This document shows positions 26,232 through 35,680 of a stretch of DNA of 64,000 bases, in pieces (position 1 is the first letter of the stretch; each line of letters starts with the position of its first letter). The notes under the pieces were generated by a model. That model was not told where the DNA came from. It saw only the letters and a list, made by a program, of their open reading frames with translations, and ran no database searches. This DNA comes from Pseudomonadota bacterium (GTDB lineage: Bacteria > Pseudomonadota > Gammaproteobacteria > Acidiferrobacterales > UBA6901). Made by a program: the position numbers and the translations under genes. The stretch spans positions 1 to 64,000 of the forward strand of contig JAJYEX010000009.1 of assembly GCA_021785515.1 (NCBI GenBank). Direction: 5' to 3'.

Positions 26232-28223
26232 TTAGGTTAAGGCCATAACTGGGCCGGAGGGTATTTCCCCCGGCCCATTTTTTTGTTCATATCTGGCTGT
26301 ATCCGGGCTGATTTTGGCAAGCATTTCCCGAATGACCCGCTGCTGTTCCTGCAGAAGTTTGCGGCTGGACTCCAGCTCGGCGATCCGGTCGCCGAGATTT
26401 TCCAGGTTGTCGCGGACCCGGTTAAGGTTCTGCAGACGCTGTTCCATGAGCATCCTGTGTTCCCGGACGCGGCCCATCATGGGCGTCATGACGGATTTCC
26501 CCCACGCCTTGGCACCACTGTTGCACTGTTCAAAAATGCCGCGCGCGCGACTGACCAGTGTGATGAAGAATTTGTTGATCACAAAGTGTTGCTCCGTCAT
26601 CAGCATGACGGGGCTGTTACGGAAAGCATCTGCCTCGCGCTGGAGCCGTTGCAGCTCGCTGCGGTATGGCAGCAGCGAAAAGCCGACCGGTTTCATCCTG
26701 ACAACTCCCTGATCTACATCGAGTTTCCGGTATATGGCATCCATCAGGCCCTTGGTCTGATGCACCTGTCTGTTGACCTTTTCCATTGCCTCGGCAGTTC
26801 CGCGAAAGAATTCGTCCATTCCGATCTTAATCCCATGGGTCGTCCAGCTGCCCTGCATAGTGCGACGGCTCCGGGTGATCAGCCGGTCGAAATTCTCCAT
26901 GTCCAGGTATTCGAGCAAAATACTGATCTGGTCCGACAGGACGGTCCGTGCCGACTGGAATTTCTGAAGCTTGGCATCAAACGACTCTTTTTCTGCTCTT
27001 AGGCGGGAAGTCAGATTCTCGATCACGTCGCGGCTCTTGCCGCCAAGGTTGCGGAGCTCCGCGAGCTGGTCATCGGTGTCTTCCAGACGCGCACCGACCA
27101 GGCTGTCCGCCGCACGAACCATGTCCCCGATTTCGCGGGCAACATGCGTACGCAGATAAGCCTCCCGGGAAGGCACAAGGTCTTCCGCAAGGCTTGATTC
27201 CAGTGCCGGCAGGCCGCTCCTCTCGAGCAGGGTCTGGTCGCCCTTGATCTTTGCCAGCAGGCCCTTCTGCGCCGACACCGGAAACACCCTGGCTTCGCTG
27301 ATGCCCAGTACCCGGGCGGCCGCAAGCGTCTGCTCCGCTATGGTGTCGGCGACTGTGTCCTTACTGCGCAGTTCGTCCCACAGGATGTCGATCTTGTTAA
27401 CGACGGCAAGACATCTGTCGCCATCCGGCCCGGCGCCAATCCGCAGCTGGTCATTCCAGATGGCCAGATCCGATTTTGTAACACCAGTGTCGGCTGCCAC
27501 GATAAACATGATGGCTTGTGCGTTGGGTAGCATGCTCAGCGTGAGTTCGGGTTCAGTCCCGAACGAATTGAGACCGGGCGTGTCAAGAACTACCAGCCCC
27601 TGTTTGAGCAGTGGGTGCGGATAGTTGACGATCGCGTGACGCCACACCGGTATCTCCACTTTGCGCGAGGCGTGCGCTTGCCCGACGTCACGTTCGGTTT
27701 GCCCCCCGAAAAAGCCAAGTTCCCGTGCTTCACGCAAGCCGACCACCTTGGTCTTCATTATTTCCTGAAGCGTCGCGGCCATGTTCTTGGGAGACTCAAG
27801 GTCAAGCGGCAGTGTGGTCCACTGGATCGGAGTGCGTTTAAGTTCCGAAATGGTGAGCGGTGAACCGCGCGTTTCGATTGGCAAAAGCCTCAGACATGGT
27901 GACAGGCGGTCGTCGTACAGTATTTCCGTCGGACACATGGTTGTGCGGCCGGCGTCAGACGGAAGAAGCTGGCGCTTGCTGTCAGCAAAGAAAATGGCGT
28001 TGATAAGGGCAGTCTTGCCGCGTGACAGTTCTGCCACGAGCGCGACCGTGAGGCGGTCCGCCTTGAGGCTGTCAATGAGTTCGTAAATGCGCAGATCATC
28101 CTCTGCGCTGCCGAGTCCGTGCCGTTCCGCCCACTCCTGGTATTCCGCGACCGCCCCGATCAGATCGTCGCGCCACTTGCGGTAGTGTGCCAGCCGGCCG
28201 AAAAAGTGGTTGCTCACGGCCAT
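26232..28223 (-). CDS. Dynamin-like GTPase
   Basis: About 663 residues from MAVSNHFF at 28223; a longer start at 28283 is possible. The N-terminal GTPase has the P-loop ELSRGKTALINAI near residue 66, switch II DTPGL near 215 and NKID near 272. Long helical and coiled-coil segments follow, including the final heptad-rich tail. This is the layout of bacterial dynamin-like proteins that act on membranes. No partner dynamin gene lies beside it. It overlaps the end of yggU by about 10 nt, so it is likely cotranscribed with proC-yggT-yggU. The C-terminal codons form the terminator of the convergent gene. Confidence 0.8.
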   Translation of the reverse strand: MAVSNHFFGRLAHYRKWRDDLIGAVAEYQEWAERHGLGSAEDDLRIYELIDSLKADRLTVALVAELSRGKTALINAIFFADSKRQLLPSDAGRTTMCPTEILYDDRLSPCLRLLPIETRGSPLTISELKRTPIQWTTLPLDLESPKNMAATLQEIMKTKVVGLREARELGFFGGQTERDVGQAHASRKVEIPVWRHAIVNYPHPLLKQGLVVLDTPGLNSFGTEPELTLSMLPNAQAIMFIVAADTGVTKSDLAIWNDQLRIGAGPDGDRCLAVVNKIDILWDELRSKDTVADTIAEQTLAAARVLGISEARVFPVSAQKGLLAKIKGDQTLLERSGLPALESSLAEDLVPSREAYLRTHVAREIGDMVRAADSLVGARLEDTDDQLAELRNLGGKSRDVIENLTSRLRAEKESFDAKLQKFQSARTVLSDQISILLEYLDMENFDRLITRSRRTMQGSWTTHGIKIGMDEFFRGTAEAMEKVNRQVHQTKGLMDAIYRKLDVDQGVVRMKPVGFSLLPYRSELQRLQREADAFRNSPVMLMTEQHFVINKFFITLVSRARGIFEQCNSGAKAWGKSVMTPMMGRVREHRMLMEQRLQNLNRVRDNLENLGDRIAELESSRKLLQEQQRVIREMLAKISPDTARYEQKNGPGEIPSGPVMALT
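26249..26283 (+). terminator. Intrinsic terminator inside the 3' end of the opposing gene
   Basis: Stem GGGCCGG(a)GGG with CCCCCGGCCC, a 5-nt loop and a run of eight T. It ends the plus-strand secreted-protein gene. The same bases encode the last dozen residues of the minus-strand GTPase gene, whose stop is at 26232. Confidence 0.88.
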
Positions 28224-28603
28224 AGAATGACCGCCATCCTGTTGTCTGCCGTCGCCCGAGAGGCGCGACCAGCCACCTGGCAACCGGTGTCTGGAGCCAG
28301 GCTCATGTCGCCACAGCCAAGCTGACCACCGGTGATGGGCTTGCGAATGTGGGCCGGTCTTATTTTGGTGCCCAGGCCATGCACCAGCGTGATGCAGCTT
28401 TCGCTGACGATGAAGCGCCCGGCTAGGAAACCAATAAGCCCTGTGTTGGCGCGACCGTCGACTGGTGCTGCGCTGATTCGCACCTTTACGTAATCCCCCT
28501 GAGTCCCGAGAAATTCATTGCGGCATGCCCGCGACTGGATCCGCGGCCGTTGCAGCAGATCCGGTCCGTTTCTTGTTGCCGCGGCGGCTAGGTGCCCCAC
28601 CAT
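28214..28603 (-). CDS. yggU: YggU/DUF167 family protein
   Basis: A 129-residue protein. The middle has the DUF167 signature KVRISAAPVDGRANTGLIGFLAGRF, followed by the predicted SESCITLVHGLGTK segment. Its start overlaps the yggT end by 16 nt and its end overlaps the GTPase start. The C-terminal 30 or so residues extend past the usual family end. E. coli YggU has no firmly assigned role. It is translationally coupled within proC-yggT-yggU. Confidence 0.82.
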   Translation of the reverse strand: MVGHLAAAATRNGPDLLQRPRIQSRACRNEFLGTQGDYVKVRISAAPVDGRANTGLIGFLAGRFIVSESCITLVHGLGTKIRPAHIRKPITGGQLGCGDMSLAPDTGCQVAGRASRATADNRMAVILWP

Positions 28604-29187
28604 GCCGGTGCCGACACCAGCGCCACCTGCGCAATGCTCATGGCTACTTGGTCTACGAGCATCACCGCCAGTTCCAGCACGATCATAACCACCACGGGTG
28701 ACAAATCCAGCCCCCCTATTGGCGGAATGATGCGCCGGGCCGGCCGCAGCAGTGGTTCGGTAAGGCTGACAAGCAGCTGCATGATTGGATCGCGCTGGTA
28801 TGGCACGATCCAGCTCAGAATTACCCGTGCCAGTATGGCGAACAAAAACACATAGAGCGTGAGATCGGCGAGCGGGGACAGGGACAGCACTGCCAGCATG
28901 GGAGCGGTGAGATGGTAGCCGCGCAGCAAGGCGATCAGGTACTGTTCAATGACCTCCAGCGCAAACAGCAGTACGACCGAGGCCCAGTCGATCCCGAACA
29001 GGCCGGGTATCATCCGACGCAACGGTAACAGCGGCGGATTCGTTACGGTTACCAGAAATTGTGCCAGTGGATTATAGAAATCCGCACGTACCCGTTGCAG
29101 AAGAAATCTGACCAGTACGGCCAGGATGTACATCCCGAACAGCGTGTTGACGAGCAGCAGACCTGCCTGTGAGAGAAAGCCACCCAT
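28588..29187 (-). CDS. yggT: YggT family membrane protein
   Basis: A 199-residue membrane protein made of two similar halves, each with a hydrophobic helix and the NPPLLPLRRMIP or TEPLLRPARRIIPP motif of YggT. The start overlaps the proC stop by one base (TAATG). YggT proteins are linked with osmotic or ion homeostasis and cell division, without a firm mechanism. Confidence 0.9.
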   Translation of the reverse strand: MGGFLSQAGLLLVNTLFGMYILAVLVRFLLQRVRADFYNPLAQFLVTVTNPPLLPLRRMIPGLFGIDWASVVLLFALEVIEQYLIALLRGYHLTAPMLAVLSLSPLADLTLYVFLFAILARVILSWIVPYQRDPIMQLLVSLTEPLLRPARRIIPPIGGLDLSPVVVMIVLELAVMLVDQVAMSIAQVALVSAPAWWGT

Positions 29188-30017
29188 TATTGTTTCCCCA
29201 GGATTTCTGCCAGTTCACGCGCCCGCCCAATCGCTGCCGAAACGGCGTCGTCAAACAGCTGGCGGATATTTCCGGCTTCGAGCACCTGGACGGCGCGCTC
29301 CGTAGTGCCTCCTGGGGACGTGACCCGCCGTCGCAGCTGAACCGGATCCTCGCCCCCTTCCAGGGCCATTTTGGCCGCTCCGTACGCGGTTTCCAGGGTA
29401 AGGAGGCGTGCTGTAGGACCGTCCAGCCCTTGTTTCAGCGCCGCCCGCTCCAATTCCTCCATTACCAGAAAAAAATAGGCCGGCCCGCTGCCCGAAACCG
29501 CCGTCACGACGTCCATCAGGCCTTCAGACCTGACCCACACGGTAACGCCAACGGCCCGCAGAATGGACTCCGCCTCGTCGCGCTGCGACTGGGTCGTCAG
29601 CTCATTGGCAAACATTCCAGCGGCCCCCGAACCGATGAGAGCCGCCGTATTGGGCATCACCCGTACAATGGCAACCCCGCCGCCGAGCCAACGCTGTAAA
29701 TCCCCTATCCTGACTCCGGCCGCGATAGACACGATCAGGGGTGCGGTCCTGCGGCGCAGGCTGGTTGCAATCTCGACGGCCACACCGTGCAGCAGCTGGG
29801 GCTTTACGGCGAGCACAATCACATCCGCACGTGACGTCAGTTCTTCATTTTTCTCATAGACGGTCAGGCCCAGCGTTTCGGTCACTGTTCTCCGTTGCTC
29901 CGGATCCGGATCAGCAAGAATCAGGTTCTTCCTGTCCCAGCCGTTAGCAACCAATCCCTCAGCGAGACTGCGTGCCATGTTGCCGGCGCCGATAAACCCG
30001 ATTGTATGATTGTTCAT
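29187..30017 (-). CDS. proC: Pyrroline-5-carboxylate reductase, ProC
   Basis: A 276-residue NAD(P)H enzyme for the last step of proline synthesis. The Rossmann motif GFIGAGNMARSLAEG is at residues 7-21, VRVMPNTAALIGSGA near 120, and the C-terminal ALKQGLD...SPGGTTERA dimer segment is present. It heads the proC-yggT-yggU-GTPase group. In Pseudomonas the divergent neighbour is yggS and then pilT; here yggS is absent between proC and pilT. Confidence 0.95.
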   Translation of the reverse strand: MNNHTIGFIGAGNMARSLAEGLVANGWDRKNLILADPDPEQRRTVTETLGLTVYEKNEELTSRADVIVLAVKPQLLHGVAVEIATSLRRRTAPLIVSIAAGVRIGDLQRWLGGGVAIVRVMPNTAALIGSGAAGMFANELTTQSQRDEAESILRAVGVTVWVRSEGLMDVVTAVSGSGPAYFFLVMEELERAALKQGLDGPTARLLTLETAYGAAKMALEGGEDPVQLRRRVTSPGGTTERAVQVLEAGNIRQLFDDAVSAAIGRARELAEILGKQ

Positions 30018-30186
30018 GCCTGTTGCAGTGCCCCCATTCGGTTCAGTTTAAAACGACATGAGGGTCGAGTGAAAGCCTGTCGCTTCACGCCAGGGTAGTC
30101 GCCGGGCCGACATATTTCCGGTGCCGGGCATGCGGGAAGCTGGCGCTGCCGGCCGATGGGCGGGCACTAGATCGCCGCCGGCCGCC

Positions 30187-30214
30187 TTGTTTGTCGGCCG
30201 GTGCCCGTTATACT
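30187..30214 (+). promoter_or_regulatory. Candidate sigma-70 promoter of pilTU
   Basis: TTGTTT (30187-30192), a 16-nt spacer and TATACT (30209-30214), about 50 nt before the pilT ATG. The -10 is good and the -35 is moderate. Confidence 0.5.
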
Positions 30215-30263
30215 AAATTAAAGACCGCATCCCGCGTATTGCCACACCAAGAGGAGATGGTGC

Positions 30264-31340
30264 ATGGACATCGCCGAATTGCTGGCGTTTGCCTATAAAC
30301 AGAACGCTTCGGACCTGCATTTGTCTGCGGGATTGCCGCCCCTCATTCGTATTGACGGCGACGTCAAGCGCATAAACGTAGATCCGCTAGACGATCGTAC
30401 TGTCCACAACATGATCTACGATATCATGACGGACAAGCAGCAAAAGGACTATGAAGAGTTCCTTGAAACTGACTTTTCGTTCGATTTGCCGAACATCTCG
30501 CGTTTTCGCGTCAACGCCTTCAATCAGCAGCGTGGGCCAGGAGCCGTCTTCCGTACCATTCCGTCCAAGGTCCTGACACTCGAGCAGCTTGGGGCGCCGG
30601 CCAGCTTCAAGGACATATGCGATCAGCCGCGCGGCATTGTCCTGGTAACGGGACCGACCGGTTCGGGAAAGTCGACGACGCTCGCAGCGATGATCAACTA
30701 CGTCAACGACTCCCGCCACGAGCACATCCTCACCATTGAGGATCCAATAGAGTTTGTTCACACGAGCAAAAACTGTCTGATCAACCAGCGCGAGGTCGGG
30801 CGTGATACTCTCGGCTTCAACAACGCACTGCGCTCGGCGTTGCGCGAGGATCCGGACGTGATTCTGGTGGGCGAGCTGCGTGACCTGGAGACCATTCGTC
30901 TTGCGCTGACAGCCGCCGAGACCGGGCATCTGGTGTTCGGAACCCTACATACCAGCTCTGCTGCCAAGACGGTGGATCGTATTGTCGACGTTTTCCCGGC
31001 AGCGGAAAAAGATATGGTTCGCGCCATGTTGTCGGAGAGTCTGCGTGCGGTAATCGCGCAGAGCCTGCTGAAGAAGGTGGGCGGGGGCCGCATCGCGGCC
31101 CACGAAATCATGATCGGAACCCCTGCGATCCGAAATCTGATCAGGGAAAACAAGATCGCACAGATGTATTCCGCCATGCAGACCAGCCAGGCGCAGGGGA
31201 TGCAGACGCTTGATCAGTGTCTTATGGAAATGGTGCGTAATCGCATGGTAGTTCTCGAAGAGGCCCGTTCATATGCTGCGAACAAGGACAGCTTCGGCGG
31301 TGCGGCTGGCGGTGGTGTGGCGGCGGGGGGCAAACGGTAA
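30264..31340 (+). CDS. pilT: PilT, type IV pilus retraction ATPase
   Basis: A 358-residue hexameric ATPase. Walker A GPTGSGKSTTLAAM is near residue 130, with the Asp box (TIEDPIEF), Walker B (VGELRDLETI) and His box (GTLHTSS), and AIRNLIRENKIAQ near the C-terminus as in PilT. It pulls back the type IV pilus for twitching motility. A ggaga ribosome binding site precedes the ATG. pilU starts immediately after the stop codon. Confidence 0.96.
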   Translation: MDIAELLAFAYKQNASDLHLSAGLPPLIRIDGDVKRINVDPLDDRTVHNMIYDIMTDKQQKDYEEFLETDFSFDLPNISRFRVNAFNQQRGPGAVFRTIPSKVLTLEQLGAPASFKDICDQPRGIVLVTGPTGSGKSTTLAAMINYVNDSRHEHILTIEDPIEFVHTSKNCLINQREVGRDTLGFNNALRSALREDPDVILVGELRDLETIRLALTAAETGHLVFGTLHTSSAAKTVDRIVDVFPAAEKDMVRAMLSESLRAVIAQSLLKKVGGGRIAAHEIMIGTPAIRNLIRENKIAQMYSAMQTSQAQGMQTLDQCLMEMVRNRMVVLEEARSYAANKDSFGGAAGGGVAAGGKR

Positions 31341-32453
31341 ATGGTTTTCAGTGATCTTTTGAAGCTCATGGTGCACAAGAAGGCCTCCGATCTGTTCATA
31401 ACAGCGGGGGTGCCACCGTCCATAAAAATTGACGGAAAGGTTACCCCTGTGACGAAGCAGGTGCTGACGCCAGAACAGGCGCGGGCTTTCACATACGGCA
31501 TTATGACTGAGGAGCAGCGTCGCCAGTTCGAATCGACCAGCGAATGTAATTTCTCGATCAACTCCAAGGAGATCGGCCGCTTCCGGGTCAACGTGTTCAT
31601 GCAACAGACCTGCGTGGGCATGGTGCTTCGGACTATCGAGAATAAGATTCCGCGTTTCGACGAGCTTAATCTCCCGAAGGTCCTGGCCGATGTTGCGCTT
31701 ACCAAGCGCGGCCTTGTGATCTTTGTGGGCGCCACCGGTTCAGGAAAGAGCACGTCGCTTGCAGCCATGATCGGTTACCGTAATGAGTACAGCTACGGCC
31801 ACATCATAACAATCGAAGATCCGATCGAGTTTGTGCACGCACCCCGCAACTGCATAATCACTCAGCGTGAAGTGGGAGTGGACACCGAGTCGTTTGATGC
31901 GGCACTCAAGAATACGTTGCGGCAGGCGCCCGACGTGATCCTGATCGGCGAGATCCGGTCACGTGAGACCATGGACTACGCCGTGGTGTTTGCCGAGACA
32001 GGACACTTGTGTCTGGCGACGCTGCATGCGAACAGTGCAAACCAGGCCCTCGACCGCATCATCAATTTTTTTCCGGAAGACCGCCGCAGCCAGCTGCTGA
32101 TGGACCTTTCGCTTAACCTGAAGGCGGTTGTGTCGCAGCGTCTTATTCCGATGCGGACAGGCAAAGGCCGGGTTCCGGCCGTCGAGGTTATGATCAACTC
32201 GCCGCTCATTGCCGACCTGATCCTGAAAGGAGAGGTTCACGGCATCAAGGAACTCATGGCCAAGTCAGCCGAGACGGGAATGCAGACATTCGATCAGTCG
32301 CTGTTCAATCTTTATGAGAGCGGTCTGATCACCTACGATGAGGCCCTTCGCAATGCCGATTCGGTCAATGATCTGCGGTTGCGCATAAAGCTTGAGGGCA
32401 AGGATGCCAAGGGTCAGGAGCTCGGGGATTCGATGCGCAACGTGACATTCTGA
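31341..32453 (+). CDS. pilU: PilU, PilT-dependent retraction ATPase
   Basis: A 370-residue PilT paralogue. Walker A GATGSGKSTSLAAM, TIEDPIEFVH, LIGEIRSRETM and ATLHANSANQ are all present. The C-terminal region (LAKSAETGMQTFDQSLFNLYESG) fits PilU more than PilT. PilU assists PilT in high-force pilus retraction. The start ATG directly follows the pilT stop, so they are cotranslated. Confidence 0.95.
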   Translation: MVFSDLLKLMVHKKASDLFITAGVPPSIKIDGKVTPVTKQVLTPEQARAFTYGIMTEEQRRQFESTSECNFSINSKEIGRFRVNVFMQQTCVGMVLRTIENKIPRFDELNLPKVLADVALTKRGLVIFVGATGSGKSTSLAAMIGYRNEYSYGHIITIEDPIEFVHAPRNCIITQREVGVDTESFDAALKNTLRQAPDVILIGEIRSRETMDYAVVFAETGHLCLATLHANSANQALDRIINFFPEDRRSQLLMDLSLNLKAVVSQRLIPMRTGKGRVPAVEVMINSPLIADLILKGEVHGIKELMAKSAETGMQTFDQSLFNLYESGLITYDEALRNADSVNDLRLRIKLEGKDAKGQELGDSMRNVTF

Positions 32454-32486
32454 ACGGAAGAGGGAAAACGAACAGAAGGGCTCGAG

Positions 32487-33767
32487 TTACGGGGCCTCGA
32501 ATACGATTTTGCCGCCAACCAGCGTGTGGGAGACGGCTCCGCGAAATTCCCAGCCCAGAAACGGGCTGTTATGGCCGCGGCTTGTGAGTCGGTCGACACT
32601 TTGGATCCATCGCACCTCGGGGTCGACGATACACAGGTCGGCGGTGGCGCCTATGCCCAGGTGCCCGGTGTCGATGCCGAGAATCTGGGCGGGTTTACAG
32701 GTCAGCAGGGCCACAGCTTCGGACAGGCTCAGCAGTCCATCATCCACCAATTTCAGGGTGAGAGGCAGTAGTGTCTCTAGGCCTGAAATCCCGGGCTCCG
32801 ATTCGGCGAATGGGGCCAGCTTGGCATCTGGTTCGTGTGGCTGGTGGTCCGAGCAGATGGCGGATATGACCCCGTTTTTGAGAGCCTTCCGCAGGGCCTC
32901 CCGATCTCCTTCTGCCCGCAGCGGCGGCAGAACGTGACATTGGGTATTGAAGAACCCAATGTCACGCTCGGTCAGGTGCAGATGGTGTGCGGTCACATCA
33001 GCGCTGATTTCCAGCCCCCTGTCCTGAGCCGCCGCAACCATGGCGACCGCGCGCGCGCTCGACAGCTGGCAGAAATGCGCCCGTACTCCGGTTTGTTCGA
33101 CCAGCGCAAGATCACGGGCGACACCGGCGGTTTCAGCTGTTTCCGGAATCCCGGGTAGACCAAGGCGTGTGCTCACCTCCCCCTCGTGCACGCAGCCACC
33201 ATTGCAGAGCCACGGATCGTTTGGGTGCAGAAACACCGTCAGATCAAAGCCTACAGCGTATTCCATGGCACGGCGCATGACCAGGGAGTCGGTCACGGGC
33301 TCCAGGGCGTTGCTGAAGCCGACACAGCCGGCCTCATCCAGCGCCGCCATATCCGTCAGCAGCTTGCCTTGCAGCCCCTGGGTGAGGGCGCCTAGGGGGT
33401 GCACAAATGCTAAGCCGAATCGCCAGGCGCGTTGCTGGATCATCTGGGCCATCGCGGGGGTGTCGATCACCGGGTAAGTGTCGGGTGGACAACAGAGGGT
33501 CGTGATGCCGGCGCGCACGGCTGCGTTCGTTTCGCTTTCCATTGTTGCCTTGTACTCCAGGCCCGGTTCGCGCAGTCGCGCTCGCAGATCAACCAGGCCT
33601 GGAAATATCAGTTTCCCTCGGGCGTCGAGGGTGCGGTCGGCCGCAAAGCCTGTCGGAGCGGTGCCGACTCCAACAACGAAGCCCTGATCACCGATAAAGA
33701 GATCACACAGCCCGTCAACTCCGCTAGCGGGATCAACAACGCGTCCTCCGGTGATGGCTATCCTCAT
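32487..33767 (-). CDS. pyrC': PyrC', dihydroorotase-like non-catalytic subunit of ATCase
   Basis: A 426-residue dihydroorotase-like protein. Where active dihydroorotases have the metal-binding His-x-His after PGLVD, this protein has LRARL, and the later histidine of the active enzyme is also replaced (FLHPND). It is therefore probably non-catalytic, like PyrC' of Pseudomonas, which holds the PyrB aspartate transcarbamoylase hexamer together. DHQPH near residue 307 remains. It overlaps pyrB by 4 nt (ATGA), which fits a one-to-one complex. A functional dihydroorotase should exist elsewhere in the genome. Confidence 0.88.
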   Translation of the reverse strand: MRIAITGGRVVDPASGVDGLCDLFIGDQGFVVGVGTAPTGFAADRTLDARGKLIFPGLVDLRARLREPGLEYKATMESETNAAVRAGITTLCCPPDTYPVIDTPAMAQMIQQRAWRFGLAFVHPLGALTQGLQGKLLTDMAALDEAGCVGFSNALEPVTDSLVMRRAMEYAVGFDLTVFLHPNDPWLCNGGCVHEGEVSTRLGLPGIPETAETAGVARDLALVEQTGVRAHFCQLSSARAVAMVAAAQDRGLEISADVTAHHLHLTERDIGFFNTQCHVLPPLRAEGDREALRKALKNGVISAICSDHQPHEPDAKLAPFAESEPGISGLETLLPLTLKLVDDGLLSLSEAVALLTCKPAQILGIDTGHLGIGATADLCIVDPEVRWIQSVDRLTSRGHNSPFLGWEFRGAVSHTLVGGKIVFEAP

Positions 33768-34759
33768 TCCGCACGCCTCGCTTCCGCCGGCGCAGGAGCG
33801 GTCCCCGATCCCCCCATGATCAAAGCCATGATCGCCATTCGTACTGCTATGCCGTTGGTTACCTGTGGAAGAATGACCGACCTCGGTCCATCGGCAACCG
33901 CCGAATCGATTTCCAGACCGCGGTTCATTGGCCCAGGGTGCATTATGATGGCATCCGGTTTGGCGTACGCAAGCTTCTCGGAAGTAAGGCCGAACAAATT
34001 GAAGTATTCCTGTTCGCTCGGGATCAGGGCCCCGCTCATGCGCTCGCGCTGCAGCCTGAGCATGATGATGACGTCAACCCCCTCTAGGCCATCCCTGATA
34101 TCCGTGAATGCATGAACACCAAGTTTTTCAACAGCCGTAGGCAGCAGCGTCATGGGTGCAACCACTCTGACCTCGGCTGCACCAAGAGTGGTCAGGGCGT
34201 GAATCTGGGATCGGGCGACGCGCGAATGCAATATATCTCCCACGATCGCAACCCGCAGGTTCTCGAACGGCCCCTTGTAGCGCCGTATCGTAAACATGTC
34301 GAGCAGACCCTGGGTAGGGTGGGCGTGGCGACCGTCGCCGGCGTTGATAATATGCACATGCGCAGGAACGTGTTCTGCGATGAGGTGGGCGGCGCCGGAC
34401 TCCCGGTGCCGTACCACGAACAGATCAGTGTGCATTGCCTCCAGGTTGCGAACTGTGTCGAGCAGGGTTTCCCCCTTTGTGGTCGACGAGGCAGCCGGAT
34501 TGAGATTGATCACATCGGCCGATAGGCGTTTGGCGGCAATCTCAAAGGTTGTGCGTGTCCGCGTGCTGGATTCAAAGAACAGGTTGACGACGGTCTTGCC
34601 ACGCAGCAGTGGCAATTTTTTGATCTCGCGCTCACCCACCGATATGAACGATTCGGCGGTATTGAGAATCTCGAGAATGGTCTGTCGCGGAAGTCCTTCA
34701 ATGGTAAGGAGATGGCTCAGGCGGCCCTGGCCGTCAAATTGCAGATCACCGCGCGTCAA
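33764..34759 (-). CDS. pyrB: Aspartate transcarbamoylase catalytic subunit, PyrB
   Basis: A 331-residue aspartate carbamoyltransferase, the committed step of pyrimidine synthesis. Carbamoyl phosphate-binding [13 protein letters not shown] is near residue 62, and HPTQ and MHPGPMNRG are also present. The start codon is TTG at 34759, overlapping the pyrR stop as TTGA, with an aggtgg ribosome binding site. It is coupled with pyrC' downstream by a 4-nt overlap. No pyrI regulatory subunit gene is near, which fits the class A ATCase with PyrC'. Confidence 0.95.
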   Translation of the reverse strand: MTRGDLQFDGQGRLSHLLTIEGLPRQTILEILNTAESFISVGEREIKKLPLLRGKTVVNLFFESSTRTRTTFEIAAKRLSADVINLNPAASSTTKGETLLDTVRNLEAMHTDLFVVRHRESGAAHLIAEHVPAHVHIINAGDGRHAHPTQGLLDMFTIRRYKGPFENLRVAIVGDILHSRVARSQIHALTTLGAAEVRVVAPMTLLPTAVEKLGVHAFTDIRDGLEGVDVIIMLRLQRERMSGALIPSEQEYFNLFGLTSEKLAYAKPDAIIMHPGPMNRGLEIDSAVADGPRSVILPQVTNGIAVRMAIMALIMGGSGTAPAPAEARRAE

Positions 34760-35253
34760 TCGGCCACCTGCTGAAGCGTAAGTGCAAGCGGTTCCGGGCC
34801 CACAAGCTTGATGTGTTCGCCCTTTCCCAGCTTAAGGGTATGTCCGATTACCTCGGCTTCAATGGGCAGTTCACGACCATCCCTGCATATCAGCACCGCG
34901 AGGCTGACCGACGCCGGACGTCCGTAATCAAAAATCTCATTCAGTGCTGCCCGCACGGTTCTGCCCGTGTGCAGAACGTCATCCACCAGGATAACGTGGC
35001 GGTTCTCGATGTTCACAGGCAAATGCGAGGTTTTTACCTGCGGATTGACGCCTACCCGGGTAAAATCGTCGCGGTAGAAGGAAATATCCAGGGTTCCCAG
35101 AAGTTCGCGTAGGCCCAGGGCGCGGTGCAGATGAGTTGCCACCCACACGCCACCGGTATGAACGCCCACCATGATCGGGTTGCGCCCAAGCCTCGGCCGT
35201 AGCTCGTCGGCCATGTAAGCCAGGGTGGCTTCGATATCAATCGTCTGAAGCAT
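34756..35253 (-). CDS. pyrR: PyrR, bifunctional regulator/uracil phosphoribosyltransferase
   Basis: About 165 residues from the ATG at 35253 (MLQTIDIEA). The PRPP-binding motif [17 protein letters not shown] is near residue 93. PyrR in Gram-positive bacteria attenuates pyr mRNA. In gammaproteobacteria the protein is retained beside pyrB with less clear RNA control, and here no leader RNA separates ruvX from pyrR. The ORF-track start at 35274 lacks a ribosome binding site. It overlaps both ruvX upstream and pyrB downstream. Confidence 0.9.
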   Translation of the reverse strand: MLQTIDIEATLAYMADELRPRLGRNPIMVGVHTGGVWVATHLHRALGLRELLGTLDISFYRDDFTRVGVNPQVKTSHLPVNIENRHVILVDDVLHTGRTVRAALNEIFDYGRPASVSLAVLICRDGRELPIEAEVIGHTLKLGKGEHIKLVGPEPLALTLQQVAD

Positions 35254-35680
35254 GTCCTGAGTCTGTCTGCCCATCGAGAAATGCCTGCAGAATCGTCTGT
35301 GCTGCCAGTTTGTCGAGCTTGGACTTGTGCTGTTTGGGAGGCACGCCAGCTTCTTGGAGCACGTGTTTTGCCATCACCGAAGTGAGCCGTTCATCAACCA
35401 TGTGTACTGGCAGATTGTATCGGGCTCGCAGTCGATTACCAAACTTCTTGGCCGCCCGGGTCATGTCGTTTTCGGTATCATCCATGTTCAGCGGCAGTCC
35501 GACCACCAGCGCACAGGGTTGCCACTCTTCTATCAGGCGTGTGATGCGGTCCCAGTCCGGCGTTTCGTTACGGGCAGAAACTGTAACCAGCGCCTGGGCA
35601 AGGCGCGATGCCGACCGGCCGACCGCGACGCCTATGTGTTTCCTGCCAAAATCGAAGCCGAGATAGGTGCTGGCCTTCAA
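35237..35680 (-). CDS. ruvX: RuvX/YqgF, pre-16S rRNA nuclease
   Basis: A 147-residue RNase H-fold protein. [13 protein letters not shown] at the N-terminus, VVGLPLNMD near residue 59 and the VDERLTS motif near 95 supply the acidic active site. YqgF finishes the 5' end of 16S rRNA in E. coli. The start codon is TTG at 35680, overlapping the yqgE stop as TTGA. Confidence 0.93.
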   Translation of the reverse strand: MKASTYLGFDFGRKHIGVAVGRSASRLAQALVTVSARNETPDWDRITRLIEEWQPCALVVGLPLNMDDTENDMTRAAKKFGNRLRARYNLPVHMVDERLTSVMAKHVLQEAGVPPKQHKSKLDKLAAQTILQAFLDGQTDSGHASDD

